Source of the DNA: JADJSS01 sp046329815
Lineage (GTDB): Bacteria > Bacteroidota > Bacteroidia > Chitinophagales > JADIYW01
Direction: 5' to 3'
DNA length: 64,000 nucleotides
NCBI GenBank assembly: GCA_046329815.1
Contig: JAXLTY010000002.1
Location: 682,001 to 746,000, forward strand
The position numbers and the translations under genes were made by a program. Positions 9,811 through 18,753 of the stretch are shown piece after piece; position 1 is the first letter of the stretch; every line of letters starts with the position of its first letter. The notes under the pieces are model-generated. The model saw only the letters and a list, made by a program, of their open reading frames with translations, was not told the DNA's origin and did no database searches.

Positions 9811-9840
9811 ATAAAAAAGGCTGGCATTGCTGCCAACCTT
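9811..9840 (-). terminator. Intrinsic terminator of second polyproline lipoprotein gene; 308-bp gap around it
   Basis: The hairpin and T-run are the same as at 8733-8762 apart from one fewer T, and lie 26 bp after the stop of the 9866-10573 gene. The rest of the 9558-9865 gap is AT-rich, with only a short 13-bp dyad (GTTGATCATCAAC, 9712-9724) as a possible promoter-proximal site for the 8787-9557 gene. Confidence 0.88.
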
Positions 9841-9865
9841 GTATATAGTATTTAACTTTTAAAAA

Positions 9866-10573
9866 TTAGTTTGCTACTACTGTACCTGCAGCAAATCCTG
9901 GAGGCGGTGGTGGTGGCGGTGGTGTATTAGTTTTGCATAACTCAGAGTAGTAACCTGCAAAGCGGCATCTTGCAGCAAAAGGAATGCCTTGAGCCCAAGC
10001 ATATTCCGGATCAGATGAACAACGGTTTTGTTTAACCACTGTTGCGCGAGCTGCTACGATAAAGCAGTCGTCAATATCAGCCGTTGGGAACACAAATGTG
10101 TAAGAACTAACCAATGTTCTTTTAAAAGTAACTTTGTTAGGAAACTGATTTGGTAGCACTTCGTCATAACGGTTTTCAGGAATGTTTTCTTCCAAACCGA
10201 TGTACATGTGTACCTGAGAAAGTTTCCACTGAGAGTTGGTAATTTGGTAAGTAACGTACACATAGTCATCATCATTGGCAACAATTACGTTACCGATGTT
10301 AATAGTGTGTGCATTGTAACCTGCATACAATGGTAATGTTGCGATTACATCATAGTTAGCACCGAAGTTGCTTTTACCGGTTGTCGGTAAAAATACACCA
10401 GCATAGCCAGCCATACCGTCAGCAGCGATACTGCCTTCTTTTACTGTTGTCTTAGTGATTGTTCCGGTAGTCTTCCCGTTAGAACCGGTAATCACGTCAG
10501 ATGTGTTTGATGATTTTTGACAAGCTGCAAACAATGCAACCACAGTCATCATAATTAACGTTAATTTTTTCAT
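9866..10573 (-). CDS. Lipoprotein of unknown function with C-terminal polyproline motif (paralogue B)
   Basis: This 235-residue protein has a lipobox at its N-terminus (MKKLTLIMMTVVALFAAC). It shares with the downstream paralogue the central Y-x-TY strand motif, an FIVAARATVV segment (FIIAAHASVI in the paralogue), an A-W-A-x-G-x-x-F motif, and a tail of eight prolines followed by GFAAGTVVAN. The divergence is large enough that the duplication is old at protein level, yet the terminators remain nearly identical. Cysteines near the C-terminus (CSSDPEY, CRFAGYYSELC) could form disulfides outside the cytoplasm. The function is unknown. Confidence 0.75.
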   Translation of the reverse strand: MKKLTLIMMTVVALFAACQKSSNTSDVITGSNGKTTGTITKTTVKEGSIAADGMAGYAGVFLPTTGKSNFGANYDVIATLPLYAGYNAHTINIGNVIVANDDDYVYVTYQITNSQWKLSQVHMYIGLEENIPENRYDEVLPNQFPNKVTFKRTLVSSYTFVFPTADIDDCFIVAARATVVKQNRCSSDPEYAWAQGIPFAARCRFAGYYSELCKTNTPPPPPPPPGFAAGTVVAN

Positions 10574-11015
10574 TTGGTTTGTTTAAAAAAGTTAAGAAAA
10601 ATTTCGAACGCTAAAATATTGAAAAAGTCTTGCTTGACTCCTTAATCATATCCACATATTTGGATAACCTTAGAATAACACAAACAAATGAATAGTAGAA
10701 TAAATTTTAATGTAAAAATCTATTATTACCAATCAATTATTTATAAAAAAGTACATAAAACATAGTATTTTTTATACTAATCTGATAAACAGTATCTTAA
10801 AGTACAAAAAAATTAAATTAAATACTTAACGGATATGAATCACATTCAGATTATTGTAAAAGTTGAACATATTTTGCAATATTTTTATGAAAAAATCAAA
10901 AATTTAAATTTTATTTTTTAACAAATTTTTAACAAATAATAAGCACAATAGCTGAAAAAAAACAAGCGAAGTATTGAATTATTGTATAAAATTGCAGCAA
11001 CATAAACCCTACATA
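10574..11015 (+). promoter_or_regulatory. AT-rich non-coding region with shared leader module
   Basis: This 442-bp stretch has no credible gene. Near its right end the 14-mer CAAGCGAAGTATTG (10963-10976), preceded by an A-run, is repeated exactly at 13905-13918 upstream of another secreted-protein gene. In both places an AT-rich tract containing AAAATTG follows, and a start codon lies about 40-46 bp further on. A TAAACCCTAC word (11003-11012) directly precedes the next ATG. The left end carries the promoter side of the lipoprotein gene at 10573, with a small TATCCA/TGGATA dyad (10649-10666). Confidence 0.5.
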
Positions 11016-11225
11016 ATGTTAACCCTAATCTGCACAATAGTATTTATACTATTAATTTTTTCAATTAATGTATTCATTTTTTGGAAACCAATGTCCGACC
11101 AAATGCAACTTTATGCATTAAAAATCCACTCAAAAACGACTCATTCGGTGCATCTTTCAGGCACTCGGTTCTACTATATCAGACTTTCTACACTTCAGAA
11201 AGCCAAACAAAACACTATTATTTAA
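11016..11225 (+). CDS. Possible small single-pass membrane protein, unknown
   Basis: The ATG at 11016 opens a 69-residue frame with one strong hydrophobic helix (MLTLICTIVFILLIFSINVFIF) and a basic C-terminal tail. A longer frame using TTG at 10974 would run through the shared leader module and is unlikely. Support for a real gene is indirect: its ATG is preceded by the same CAAGCGAAGTATTG and TAAACCCTA words that precede neighbouring secreted-protein genes. It could equally be a decayed remnant or chance frame in the leader of the 11281 gene. No homologue is recognised. Confidence 0.3.
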   Translation: MLTLICTIVFILLIFSINVFIFWKPMSDQMQLYALKIHSKTTHSVHLSGTRFYYIRLSTLQKAKQNTII

Positions 11226-11280
11226 TTTAAAAGCATTTTATGTAAAAATTTTTATTCCGAAACATTTAAACCCTACTTTT

Positions 11281-13872
11281 ATGAAACGTTCCATACAATA
11301 TTTATTACTAAGTACATTCTTACTGTACTTTAGTTTTAATACCAAAGCACAATGTATTACCAGTGATACTTTAAACTGGGACTGGCAATATTTTAATCCA
11401 ACGGCATTACCATCATCCGGTGTAAACTTTATGATGGGTGTAAGCAGCATGCGATTATCATGGACTGCGGCTGCATCCAACACCAATACTCTAATAGGCA
11501 CCAGTGGCGTACCCAACACTACAGGTGTTATTGCTCCACGACATACCGGTGAGTCAGGTAGTTTTGGGTTCGGAAATGACTTACAGTTTAATGTAAGTGC
11601 CGGTGCTGATACGTTTGTATTTGCCGATACGGTAAGAAATGTAAAATTCAGTATTTATGATATTGACCGGCGACAAGCTGTTACGATAACGGCATCAGGT
11701 TTGTCTGGTTCTGTACCGATAACAACATTAGCAAAAACAAATGCTGCAAGCACCTTAACCATTGCAGGTTCTGGCACGAACACAGCTTCGGCAACATTTT
11801 CCGCTACCACTGACATAGCCAATACATCTAACTTGGCAGCAGTAAATGTAACCATAGCAGGTCCTGTTAAAACGGTCATTTTGACTTGGACAAAAAATAA
11901 CACAACACCAGATTCAATTTGGATTTCAGATATTTCAGCAAATGTAGTCGGATGTTGGCCAAATGGTTACCAGGCAGTTTCAACACCGGAATCCGGACAG
12001 CATAGTTATGTTTTAGGTACTATAGGTGATTCGGTAATTGTAGTAGATTTAACCAATAATACGTCTAATTTCTTGTTTGAAGATGCTTCAATTTTTTCTC
12101 CAACTACCGGAACAACAGCAGGTAACAAACGTATTAATTCGTTAGCATACGATCCTTACCGACAAATTATATATTACTGCGACCATGACACATCAGTAGG
12201 AAATTCTAATGTAAAGAAAGTATTTAAATATGATGTAAAAACAGGCACAAAATCGACTTTTATTAATGATATTACCACTTTTGGAGTTGTTTTAGAAGGT
12301 GGAAGATTAGGTTCAGCCGGTGCATGTTTCTACAATGGTAGTTTATTTTTAGGAGTAGATGCTAATTATGCGGCTCAGGAAGCAAGTAATGTCTGGAGAA
12401 TTGATATAAATAGCAGTGGTGTTGCCACTAAAGCCAGTAGAATGTGGGGCAAACAAGGTACCAGAACACCGTTTACAGGTTTACGACCATATTTATATAA
12501 TTTTGGTGACTTTGTTATCAATAATGGTATATTTTATAACTTTAATCAAGGTACAGCTTCCGGTACAAATATTACCAGTGTTCAACACATCAGTTTAGAT
12601 AAACAATATGCTACTAACAGTTGGGCTGATACAACATCGACAGGTGCCATTATTCCTTTTCAGGCATCTATTGATTACAATGGCAATATATATAACATGT
12701 TAACCGGCTCTACGCAAACATATGATAAAGCAGGTAATTTTGGTGCTGCTGTTACATATACAGGTACTTATGGTGCCGGATCCGGCTTAATGGACGCTGC
12801 CGAATCTTTCAAATATCCGTATGATTTTGGTGATGCACCATTAACTTATGGCGTTGCCTACCATTTATACAGAACAACACCCAACTTAACTATTGGAACA
12901 TTAGTGGATTTTGAAGTAAATGACACGATAGCGCCAAATGCAAGTGGTGATAATTTGGTAGATGCAACCTTAGGCACGATCAATGATGAAGAAGGTGTTT
13001 CTTCATTTCCAACACTAACTGTTGCCAATGCATCTTATTCGGTAACTGTTACTGTTCGTAATACAACAGGTTCAAATGCAACATTACGTGGTTTCTTAGA
13101 TTTTAATCGCGATGGTGATTTTTCAGATGCTGGTGAAACATCCGCTGCTGTAACTGTGTCAAATGGTGCAACTTCAGCAAATGTCACCTGGACTGGTTTA
13201 ACGGCAGGTTCTGTCGGAGCAAGCTATGTTCGTTTCCGAATTGCAAGTACAGCCGGTGAAGTTGCCAGTGCGTTTGGTTATTCAGGAACCGGCGAGGTAG
13301 AAGATTATCCAATTCCAATTGGTGCATCACCACTGCCTGTTGAATTAACTACTTTTAAAGGTGAAGCACAGGAAGATAAAACAAGTTTACTGACTTGGGA
13401 AACTGCTTCTGAAAAAAATAACGATTATTTCAGTGTAGAACGTTCAGATGATGCAACTAACTGGAAAGTGATCGGAAAAATAAGCGGACACGGAACAGCC
13501 AATCAGCCAAATGCATATAAATTTATAGACGAAAAACCGTTTGAAGGTATTAATTACTACAGATTGCAGCAAGTTGATTACGATGAAACATCTGCTTATA
13601 CTTCAATTGTTTCTGTATCTTTTAAAGATGTAGTGAAAGAAGAAGAAGATAAAGTAACAGTTTATCCGAATCCAACTAAAAACAATATCTGGATCGCTAG
13701 CGAGAAAGAATTAACTAAACCATTGAATGTCGATATATACAACACTTTCGGTGAAAGAGTGCTGAACATTATTATGACAGAAAAAACGCAGGAAATTGAT
13801 TTAAGCAATTTACAAGCTGGATGTTATTTTATAAAAATAAATAACAAGACATTCAAGTCTATAAAGTATTGA
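11281..13872 (+). CDS. Secreted GEVED-domain protein with T9SS type A sorting domain
   Basis: The 863-residue protein begins with a signal peptide (MKRSIQYLLLSTFLLYFSFNTKAQ). A beta-rich N-terminal part is followed by a propeller-like middle (about 230-510). A GEVED domain runs from about 515 to 685, beginning YDFGDAPLTYG and ending with the name motif GEVEDYPI after FLDFNRDGDF. Next comes a module (ELTTFKGEAQED...WETASEKNNDYFSVERS) shared with the first M64 peptidase, then a C-terminal T9SS sorting domain (VYPNPTKNNIW). It is therefore a large cell-surface or secreted protein; adhesion or calcium binding is plausible, but no catalytic site is visible. The ATG follows TTTAAACCCTAC. Confidence 0.85.
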   Translation: MKRSIQYLLLSTFLLYFSFNTKAQCITSDTLNWDWQYFNPTALPSSGVNFMMGVSSMRLSWTAAASNTNTLIGTSGVPNTTGVIAPRHTGESGSFGFGNDLQFNVSAGADTFVFADTVRNVKFSIYDIDRRQAVTITASGLSGSVPITTLAKTNAASTLTIAGSGTNTASATFSATTDIANTSNLAAVNVTIAGPVKTVILTWTKNNTTPDSIWISDISANVVGCWPNGYQAVSTPESGQHSYVLGTIGDSVIVVDLTNNTSNFLFEDASIFSPTTGTTAGNKRINSLAYDPYRQIIYYCDHDTSVGNSNVKKVFKYDVKTGTKSTFINDITTFGVVLEGGRLGSAGACFYNGSLFLGVDANYAAQEASNVWRIDINSSGVATKASRMWGKQGTRTPFTGLRPYLYNFGDFVINNGIFYNFNQGTASGTNITSVQHISLDKQYATNSWADTTSTGAIIPFQASIDYNGNIYNMLTGSTQTYDKAGNFGAAVTYTGTYGAGSGLMDAAESFKYPYDFGDAPLTYGVAYHLYRTTPNLTIGTLVDFEVNDTIAPNASGDNLVDATLGTINDEEGVSSFPTLTVANASYSVTVTVRNTTGSNATLRGFLDFNRDGDFSDAGETSAAVTVSNGATSANVTWTGLTAGSVGASYVRFRIASTAGEVASAFGYSGTGEVEDYPIPIGASPLPVELTTFKGEAQEDKTSLLTWETASEKNNDYFSVERSDDATNWKVIGKISGHGTANQPNAYKFIDEKPFEGINYYRLQQVDYDETSAYTSIVSVSFKDVVKEEEDKVTVYPNPTKNNIWIASEKELTKPLNVDIYNTFGERVLNIIMTEKTQEIDLSNLQAGCYFIKINNKTFKSIKY

Positions 13873-13904
13873 TTTGTAGTTATTAACGAATGTTAAAAAA
13901 AAAT

Positions 13905-13963
13905 CAAGCGAAGTATTGCATAATTAATTAAAATTGTGTCCGAAACACTTTAAAACCTGTTCA
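13905..13963 (+). promoter_or_regulatory. Second copy of shared leader module
   Basis: CAAGCGAAGTATTG at 13905-13918 is identical to 10963-10976. Downstream, CCGAAACACTTTAAAACC (13940-13957) closely matches CCGAAACATTTAAACCC before the 11281 gene. The module therefore combines pieces seen separately in front of two upstream reading frames, which points to duplicated promoter/leader DNA. Confidence 0.5.
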
Positions 13964-14458
13964 ATGAGAAAAGTAATCTTCATCTTCTTCGGAATTTTAT
14001 ATCTAAGCATTAACTCTTTTGCACAAGAAACAGAGCAAAAAGTACAACAAAAATCAATTGCTGTATTGCTGAATTTCCAAGGCAAAGGTAATATCGTCAG
14101 CAACATCAGTGTAAGCATGACTAAAGTGTACGAAGGTCGCGCAAAAGATTTGAATTCCAGAGGTTCTACCAGAGCCACTTACCCAATAAAAGTGGTTGTC
14201 TTGGATGCTGGTAAAAAACAAATCTTTGAAGGTTTTTTCGATAGTCCGTTAGTGGAAAAAAGAGAAAGCTTCGCTAAAAACGGACAAGATGTAGATAATT
14301 TTGAATTTGAACATACTGAAGGCATTTTGAGCGTGCGCTTTCCACTGACAGAAAACAGTATGAAAGAATTTACAATGCTCTGTTACCAGGTAGATGGCGA
14401 TGAACATGAAACACTATTAAAAACGCTTACCATAAACCCTAACGCTAAACCCTACTAA
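13964..14458 (+). CDS. Small secreted protein of unknown function, upstream of M64 peptidase
   Basis: The ATG at 13964 gives a 164-residue product with a signal peptide (MRKVIFIFFGILYLSINSFAQ); the frame can be opened upstream by TTG, but that would put leader DNA in the protein. The mature part looks like a small beta-sandwich (IAVLLNFQGKGNIVSNISVSMTKV near its start) and has no recognised domain. It ends 12 bp before the M64 peptidase and its last codons overlap a TAAACCCTA repeat, so the two genes are probably co-transcribed. A role as partner, inhibitor or chaperone of the peptidase is possible but unproven. Confidence 0.7.
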   Translation: MRKVIFIFFGILYLSINSFAQETEQKVQQKSIAVLLNFQGKGNIVSNISVSMTKVYEGRAKDLNSRGSTRATYPIKVVVLDAGKKQIFEGFFDSPLVEKRESFAKNGQDVDNFEFEHTEGILSVRFPLTENSMKEFTMLCYQVDGDEHETLLKTLTINPNAKPY

Positions 14459-14466
14459 ACCCTAAG
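14433..14466 (+). repeat. Triple TAAACCCTA repeat at a gene junction
   Basis: TAAACCCTA starts at 14433, 14446 and 14456, spanning the end of one gene and the 12-bp gap before the M64 peptidase ATG at 14471. Single copies precede the starts at 11016 and 11281. The telomere-like look is coincidental in a bacterial chromosome; a translation-leader or regulatory role is possible. Confidence 0.6.
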
Positions 14467-14470
14467 AAAC

Positions 14471-16657
14471 ATGAACAAAACCCTACTCATTCTGACGCTT
14501 TTTGTAGTGTTTGTTTTAAATTCCTTTACTTCAAACGCACAAGTTATTAAAGTAGATACACTGATTTATAATGGTAGTCCTACAAACAGGATCAATATAT
14601 TAATTATGGGTGATGGTTATAAATCAACCCAAATGGCAAAATTCAGATCTGATGCAATGATTAATGCCAACTATTTAATAAATACACCACCATTTGATGA
14701 CTACGCTGATTTTTTTAATTTTTTTGCAGTTGAAGTAGCATCTACTGATACATCTATCGATCATCCTGGAAACGGCTCTGACGAAGCAACTTATGTAGGT
14801 CATACAATTGGTCCTGTACAAACAAAAAATACATACCTGAATTGCACATTTGATTATCTGGCATCTGTACATCGTTTAATTGCCTCAACGACCAATTCAA
14901 CAATTACATCCATTGCAACTTCAAATTTCCCACAATATGATTATATAACAGTAATTGCAAACACAGCATATTATGGTGGTTCCGGTGGTACTATTTCCTT
15001 TGCCAGCATGGATGTTGATGCTACAGAAATATTTATTCATGAATTTGGTCATTCTTTTGGTTTATTACAGGACGAATACGGCGGCTCTACATGTACAGCA
15101 ACTTCAGTACAAAAAATAAACACCAGCGGTGTCGGTGATTCTAATGTGGTATGGAAAAATTGGCTGCCAAGACCTTTAGCTTCTTTTCCAACACCTGCAC
15201 TAACAAGCTGTGGTACGATAGGTGTTTATGTTGGTGGTGATATTTGCAATACAAACCGATACCATCCAAAATGTTATTGTAAAATGCGTGTACTTGGTGA
15301 AGATTTCTGTGAAGTTTGTAAAGAGCAATTGGTTTACAGAATAGATACTTCGGTTTCTTACATTGATGCAACTGTTCCATCAGGTACAACTGCAACTGTT
15401 TGTAAAAATTCAACTCATCCATTTAGTGTTAGTTTACTCAATAATGCTTCCGGTACTGTACGTGCGCAGTGGTTTGTAGATGGTACATTAGTAACAAACA
15501 ACAGTACAACTTTTAATTTAAATACTACTACTTATGGTGTTGGAAGTCACACTGTTAAATTAGTAACTCAAGATACTTCTTCTTTATCTAAAAAACGATT
15601 GGCAGTTTACACTAAAACATGGACAGTTACTGTATCAAATACCAATCCGGTTACAGCAGGTGCAACACCTTCTACTAGTTTCTGTGTAGGGACCAACATT
15701 AGTCTTACAGCATCAGGTGCTACCGGCTACAATTGGTCAAAACAAGGTGGTTCTTATACATCAACCACACAAAATCCGGTAATTACCAATCCGGTTTTGG
15801 CTGATAGCGGAACTTATATCGTAAATGCTACAGGCACATGTGCTTCTCAAGGTTCTGTAAAAATCACTATGAAACCATTGCCAACTATTACTATTGGCAG
15901 CAATTCACCTGTTTTACAATCCGACACGATAAAACTAACAGCAACCGGAGGCACCAGCTATGTATGGACTGGGCCTACCAGCTATAGTTCAGGAATTCAA
16001 AATGCAAAAAGAACCGGTTTATTGCTTGCTGATTCAGGATTTTATAAAGTAGTTGTTACCAATAATGGCTGCTCCAGAACGGATTCGGTGAAAGTGCGTT
16101 TACTGGCATCTTTCCTTCCTGTTGAATTAACTGAATTTAGTGGCAAAACTGAAAATGATATCAATATTTTATCGTGGGTAACTGCTTCGGAATTGAATAA
16201 TGATTATTTCGAAGTACAACGTTCTTCGGATGCTGAAGAATGGACAGCTATTGGTACTGTAAAAGGTCACGGTACATGCAGAGTAGCTAATTCTTATGAA
16301 TTGAATGATGACCAGCCAAATAACGGAATTAATTACTACCGTTTAAAACAAGTAGATTTTGATGGTAAATTCAATTATTCGCATGTCATTGCATTAAACA
16401 ATACAGTTACACAGGAGACAGAAGTTAAAAACATTATAATTTATCCGAATCCTGCAAGAAGCGAGATTTGGCTGAAAACAGACATGGATATCGCCGAAAA
16501 TAAAGAAGTAAAAATTCAATTATTGAATTATTTAGGCGAAAAAATTTACGATACATCATTGAATGAGAACCTGCAAAAAATCAATTTGAGTGATTATTTA
16601 TCAGGATTGTATTTTTTACAAATCGGACATAAAACGTACAAAATAATTAAAGAATAG
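14471..16657 (+). CDS. M64-family metallopeptidase (IgA peptidase M64-like) with T9SS sorting domain
   Basis: The 728-residue protein carries a signal peptide (MNKTLLILTLFVVFVLNSFTSNAQ) and an M64 catalytic domain (about 25-300). Its zinc motif HEFGH lies at residues 190-194, followed by SFGLLQDEY. Paired cysteines (CYCKMRVLGEDFCEVC) close the domain. Two Ig-like domains follow (about 315-545), then the module also found in the GEVED protein (ELTEFSGKTEND...ASELNNDYFEVQRS), and a T9SS type A domain (IYPNPARSEIW). It should be a cell-surface or secreted protease. The substrate is unknown; the family name derives from IgA cleavage, but environmental members need not target antibodies. The next gene is a tandem paralogue. 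Confidence 0.88.
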   Translation: MNKTLLILTLFVVFVLNSFTSNAQVIKVDTLIYNGSPTNRINILIMGDGYKSTQMAKFRSDAMINANYLINTPPFDDYADFFNFFAVEVASTDTSIDHPGNGSDEATYVGHTIGPVQTKNTYLNCTFDYLASVHRLIASTTNSTITSIATSNFPQYDYITVIANTAYYGGSGGTISFASMDVDATEIFIHEFGHSFGLLQDEYGGSTCTATSVQKINTSGVGDSNVVWKNWLPRPLASFPTPALTSCGTIGVYVGGDICNTNRYHPKCYCKMRVLGEDFCEVCKEQLVYRIDTSVSYIDATVPSGTTATVCKNSTHPFSVSLLNNASGTVRAQWFVDGTLVTNNSTTFNLNTTTYGVGSHTVKLVTQDTSSLSKKRLAVYTKTWTVTVSNTNPVTAGATPSTSFCVGTNISLTASGATGYNWSKQGGSYTSTTQNPVITNPVLADSGTYIVNATGTCASQGSVKITMKPLPTITIGSNSPVLQSDTIKLTATGGTSYVWTGPTSYSSGIQNAKRTGLLLADSGFYKVVVTNNGCSRTDSVKVRLLASFLPVELTEFSGKTENDINILSWVTASELNNDYFEVQRSSDAEEWTAIGTVKGHGTCRVANSYELNDDQPNNGINYYRLKQVDFDGKFNYSHVIALNNTVTQETEVKNIIIYPNPARSEIWLKTDMDIAENKEVKIQLLNYLGEKIYDTSLNENLQKINLSDYLSGLYFLQIGHKTYKIIKE

Positions 16658-16659
16658 CA

Positions 16660-16740
16660 GTATCAGAAAAGCGATCTGATCTCGATTTTGATACTGTAAC
16701 TTATATTTTTAATCAATAAAACCGGTTTTCCGGTTTTATT
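16660..16740 (+). terminator. Two hairpins between the M64 peptidase genes
   Basis: An imperfect stem-loop based on CAGTATCA / TGATACTG (16660-16700) is followed by a perfect 11-bp hairpin (AATAAAACCGG at 16715-16725, loop TTTT, CCGGTTTTATT at 16730-16740). The second has a T-rich 3' side and fits an intrinsic terminator, which would separate transcription of the two paralogues. Confidence 0.65.
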
Positions 16741-16753
16741 TAAAATACTAGCT

Positions 16754-18676
16754 ATGAAAGTATCAAAAAAGAGTATCTCTTTTTTAATATTGTGTGTATG
16801 TTGTTGCGTACAACTTCAAGCACAAATATTAAAAGTGGACACATTGGTTTACAATGGAAATCCATCTAACCGTATCAATATTGTAATTTTGGGTGATGGT
16901 TATACATCGTCACAGATGCAGAAATTTAAAGCAGATGCACTTGCAAACGCTAATTATTTTCTGAAAACACCACCTTTTAATATCTATAAAAACTATTTCA
17001 ATTTTTTTGCTGTTGAAGTCATATCATCTCAATCGGATATTGACCATCCTGGAAACGGTTCTGATGAAGCTACTTATACAGGACACGAAATCGGGCCAAT
17101 CAAAACTGTAAATACTTACCTTAATACTACTTTTGATTATCAGCGATCTGTCCATAGATTAATTGCTTCCGCCAGTTCAACGTTAATCAATACACTTGCA
17201 CTAACTAATTTACCGCTTTATGATTACATCACTGTAATTGCAAATACCAGTTATTATGGTGGTTCAGGCGGCACCATATCGTATGCAAGTATGGAGACTT
17301 CTGCTACTGAGATTTTCATGCATGAATTCGGGCATTCTTTTGGATTGCTGCAAGATGAATATAACGGTTCCAGTTGTGCTGCCGGTTCTGTGCAAAAAAT
17401 AAATGTAAGCCAGGTCAAAGACACCAATGTAGTTTGGAAAAAATGGCTGACTAAACCTTATCCATCTTATCCGAATGCAGACTTAACCAATTGCGACCAA
17501 ATAGGTATTTACTTAGGCGGAAATATTTGTAATAACAATTGGTATCATCCAAAGTGTTATTGCAAGATGCGCGTATTAGATCAGCCATTTTGTGAAGTTT
17601 GTACAGAACAATTAATTTATCGTTTAGATACATCTATCAATTACATTAACAGTTATAGTCCTGCTTCTTTATCGCCGAAAGTATGTAAAAATACCATACA
17701 GAATTTTTCTGCTGATATTATAAATACAACCACAAATACTGTTAGAGCACAATGGTATGTAAATGGTAATTTAGTTGTAAACAATGCTACAAGTTTTGCA
17801 TTCAATTCTGCTATTTATACAAAAGGCACACACACTGTAAAATTAGTTGTTCAAGACACTTCGCTATTATCTAAAAAGCGACTGGCTGTTTATACAAAAC
17901 AATGGACTGTTACCGTAACAAATGGCAGTCCTGTAACAGCAAGTGCTGTTGCAACTAATGTTTGTGTTGGTGATACTATCAAGTTAACGGCAGCAAATTC
18001 GACAAGCTATAACTGGACATTTGCGAATGGTTCTACATCTACAGTACAAAATCCAAAAATACCCAAATGTACATTGAATGATTCAGGAATTTATACTGTT
18101 GTCGGAACTTCAACAGCATGTAATTCATCTGCAACAGTTAGAATAACAGTGAATACAATACCAAATGTTGTTATAACAGGCACGACTCCAATTCAGGAAG
18201 GAAATACCTTATTTCTTTCAGCAACAGGCGGCAACAGTTTCAACTGGACAGGACCGAATTTATTTAGTTCAACACTACAAAATCCACAAAGAGCCGATAT
18301 AGAATTAAGCGATTCCGGGTTTTATATTGTAAATGTTAGCAACAATGGTTGTTCTAAAAAAGATTCAATATTTATTTCAGTTTATGAAACGCCACAATCA
18401 TTTTCAAAATCAATTTCGGAACGCAACATCAATAGTGCAAATTTTAATCATCTCAGCATTTATCCAAACCCTACGCAAAACGGAATCTGGATTCAATCGT
18501 CACAGGAAATAGATGCTGCACAAAAAAACATGATTGAAATATATTCAGTTTCAGGTTCTTCTGTTTTAACTACACCATTAAATCAAACCTTACAATATGT
18601 TGATTTCAATGATTTTCCAAAAGGTATTTATTTATTGAAAATAAAAGATAAAACCGTACAAATTGTTAAACAATAA
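16754..18676 (+). CDS. M64-family metallopeptidase paralogue with T9SS sorting domain
   Basis: This 640-residue protein is a tandem paralogue of the preceding peptidase. It has a signal peptide (MKVSKKSISFLILCVCCCVQLQ...AQ), an M64 domain with HEFGH at exactly the same residues (190-194) and the same SFGLLQDEY and CYCKMRV cysteine segments, and two Ig-like domains. It then goes almost directly to the T9SS type A domain (IYPNPTQNGIW). It lacks the roughly 90-residue ELTEFSG/NNDYF module that the first copy has before its sorting domain, which accounts for the length difference. The catalytic residues appear intact, so both copies are probably active, perhaps with different substrates. Confidence 0.88.
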   Translation: MKVSKKSISFLILCVCCCVQLQAQILKVDTLVYNGNPSNRINIVILGDGYTSSQMQKFKADALANANYFLKTPPFNIYKNYFNFFAVEVISSQSDIDHPGNGSDEATYTGHEIGPIKTVNTYLNTTFDYQRSVHRLIASASSTLINTLALTNLPLYDYITVIANTSYYGGSGGTISYASMETSATEIFMHEFGHSFGLLQDEYNGSSCAAGSVQKINVSQVKDTNVVWKKWLTKPYPSYPNADLTNCDQIGIYLGGNICNNNWYHPKCYCKMRVLDQPFCEVCTEQLIYRLDTSINYINSYSPASLSPKVCKNTIQNFSADIINTTTNTVRAQWYVNGNLVVNNATSFAFNSAIYTKGTHTVKLVVQDTSLLSKKRLAVYTKQWTVTVTNGSPVTASAVATNVCVGDTIKLTAANSTSYNWTFANGSTSTVQNPKIPKCTLNDSGIYTVVGTSTACNSSATVRITVNTIPNVVITGTTPIQEGNTLFLSATGGNSFNWTGPNLFSSTLQNPQRADIELSDSGFYIVNVSNNGCSKKDSIFISVYETPQSFSKSISERNINSANFNHLSIYPNPTQNGIWIQSSQEIDAAQKNMIEIYSVSGSSVLTTPLNQTLQYVDFNDFPKGIYLLKIKDKTVQIVKQ

Positions 18677-18690
18677 TGTACAGTTTCCTT

Positions 18691-18728
18691 AATAAAAAAG
18701 GAGTTGGTTAACCAACTCCTTTTTTATT
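18691..18728. terminator. Bidirectional intrinsic terminator
   Basis: A perfect 38-bp palindrome (arm AATAAAAAAGGAGTTGG, centre TTAA) lies between the convergent M64 peptidase and ribBA genes. It has A- and T-runs on both sides, so it can end transcription from either direction. Confidence 0.93.
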
Positions 18729-18753
18729 AATATCATAATTCTTTTGTAAAAAT

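Noticed and set aside
10974..11015. TTG-started N-terminal extension of the small frame before 11281
   Set aside because: It would translate the shared leader module; the ATG at 11016 fits better.
14433..14466. Telomere-like CCCTAAA repeats
   Set aside because: Three short copies within a gene-dense bacterial region do not indicate a chromosome end.
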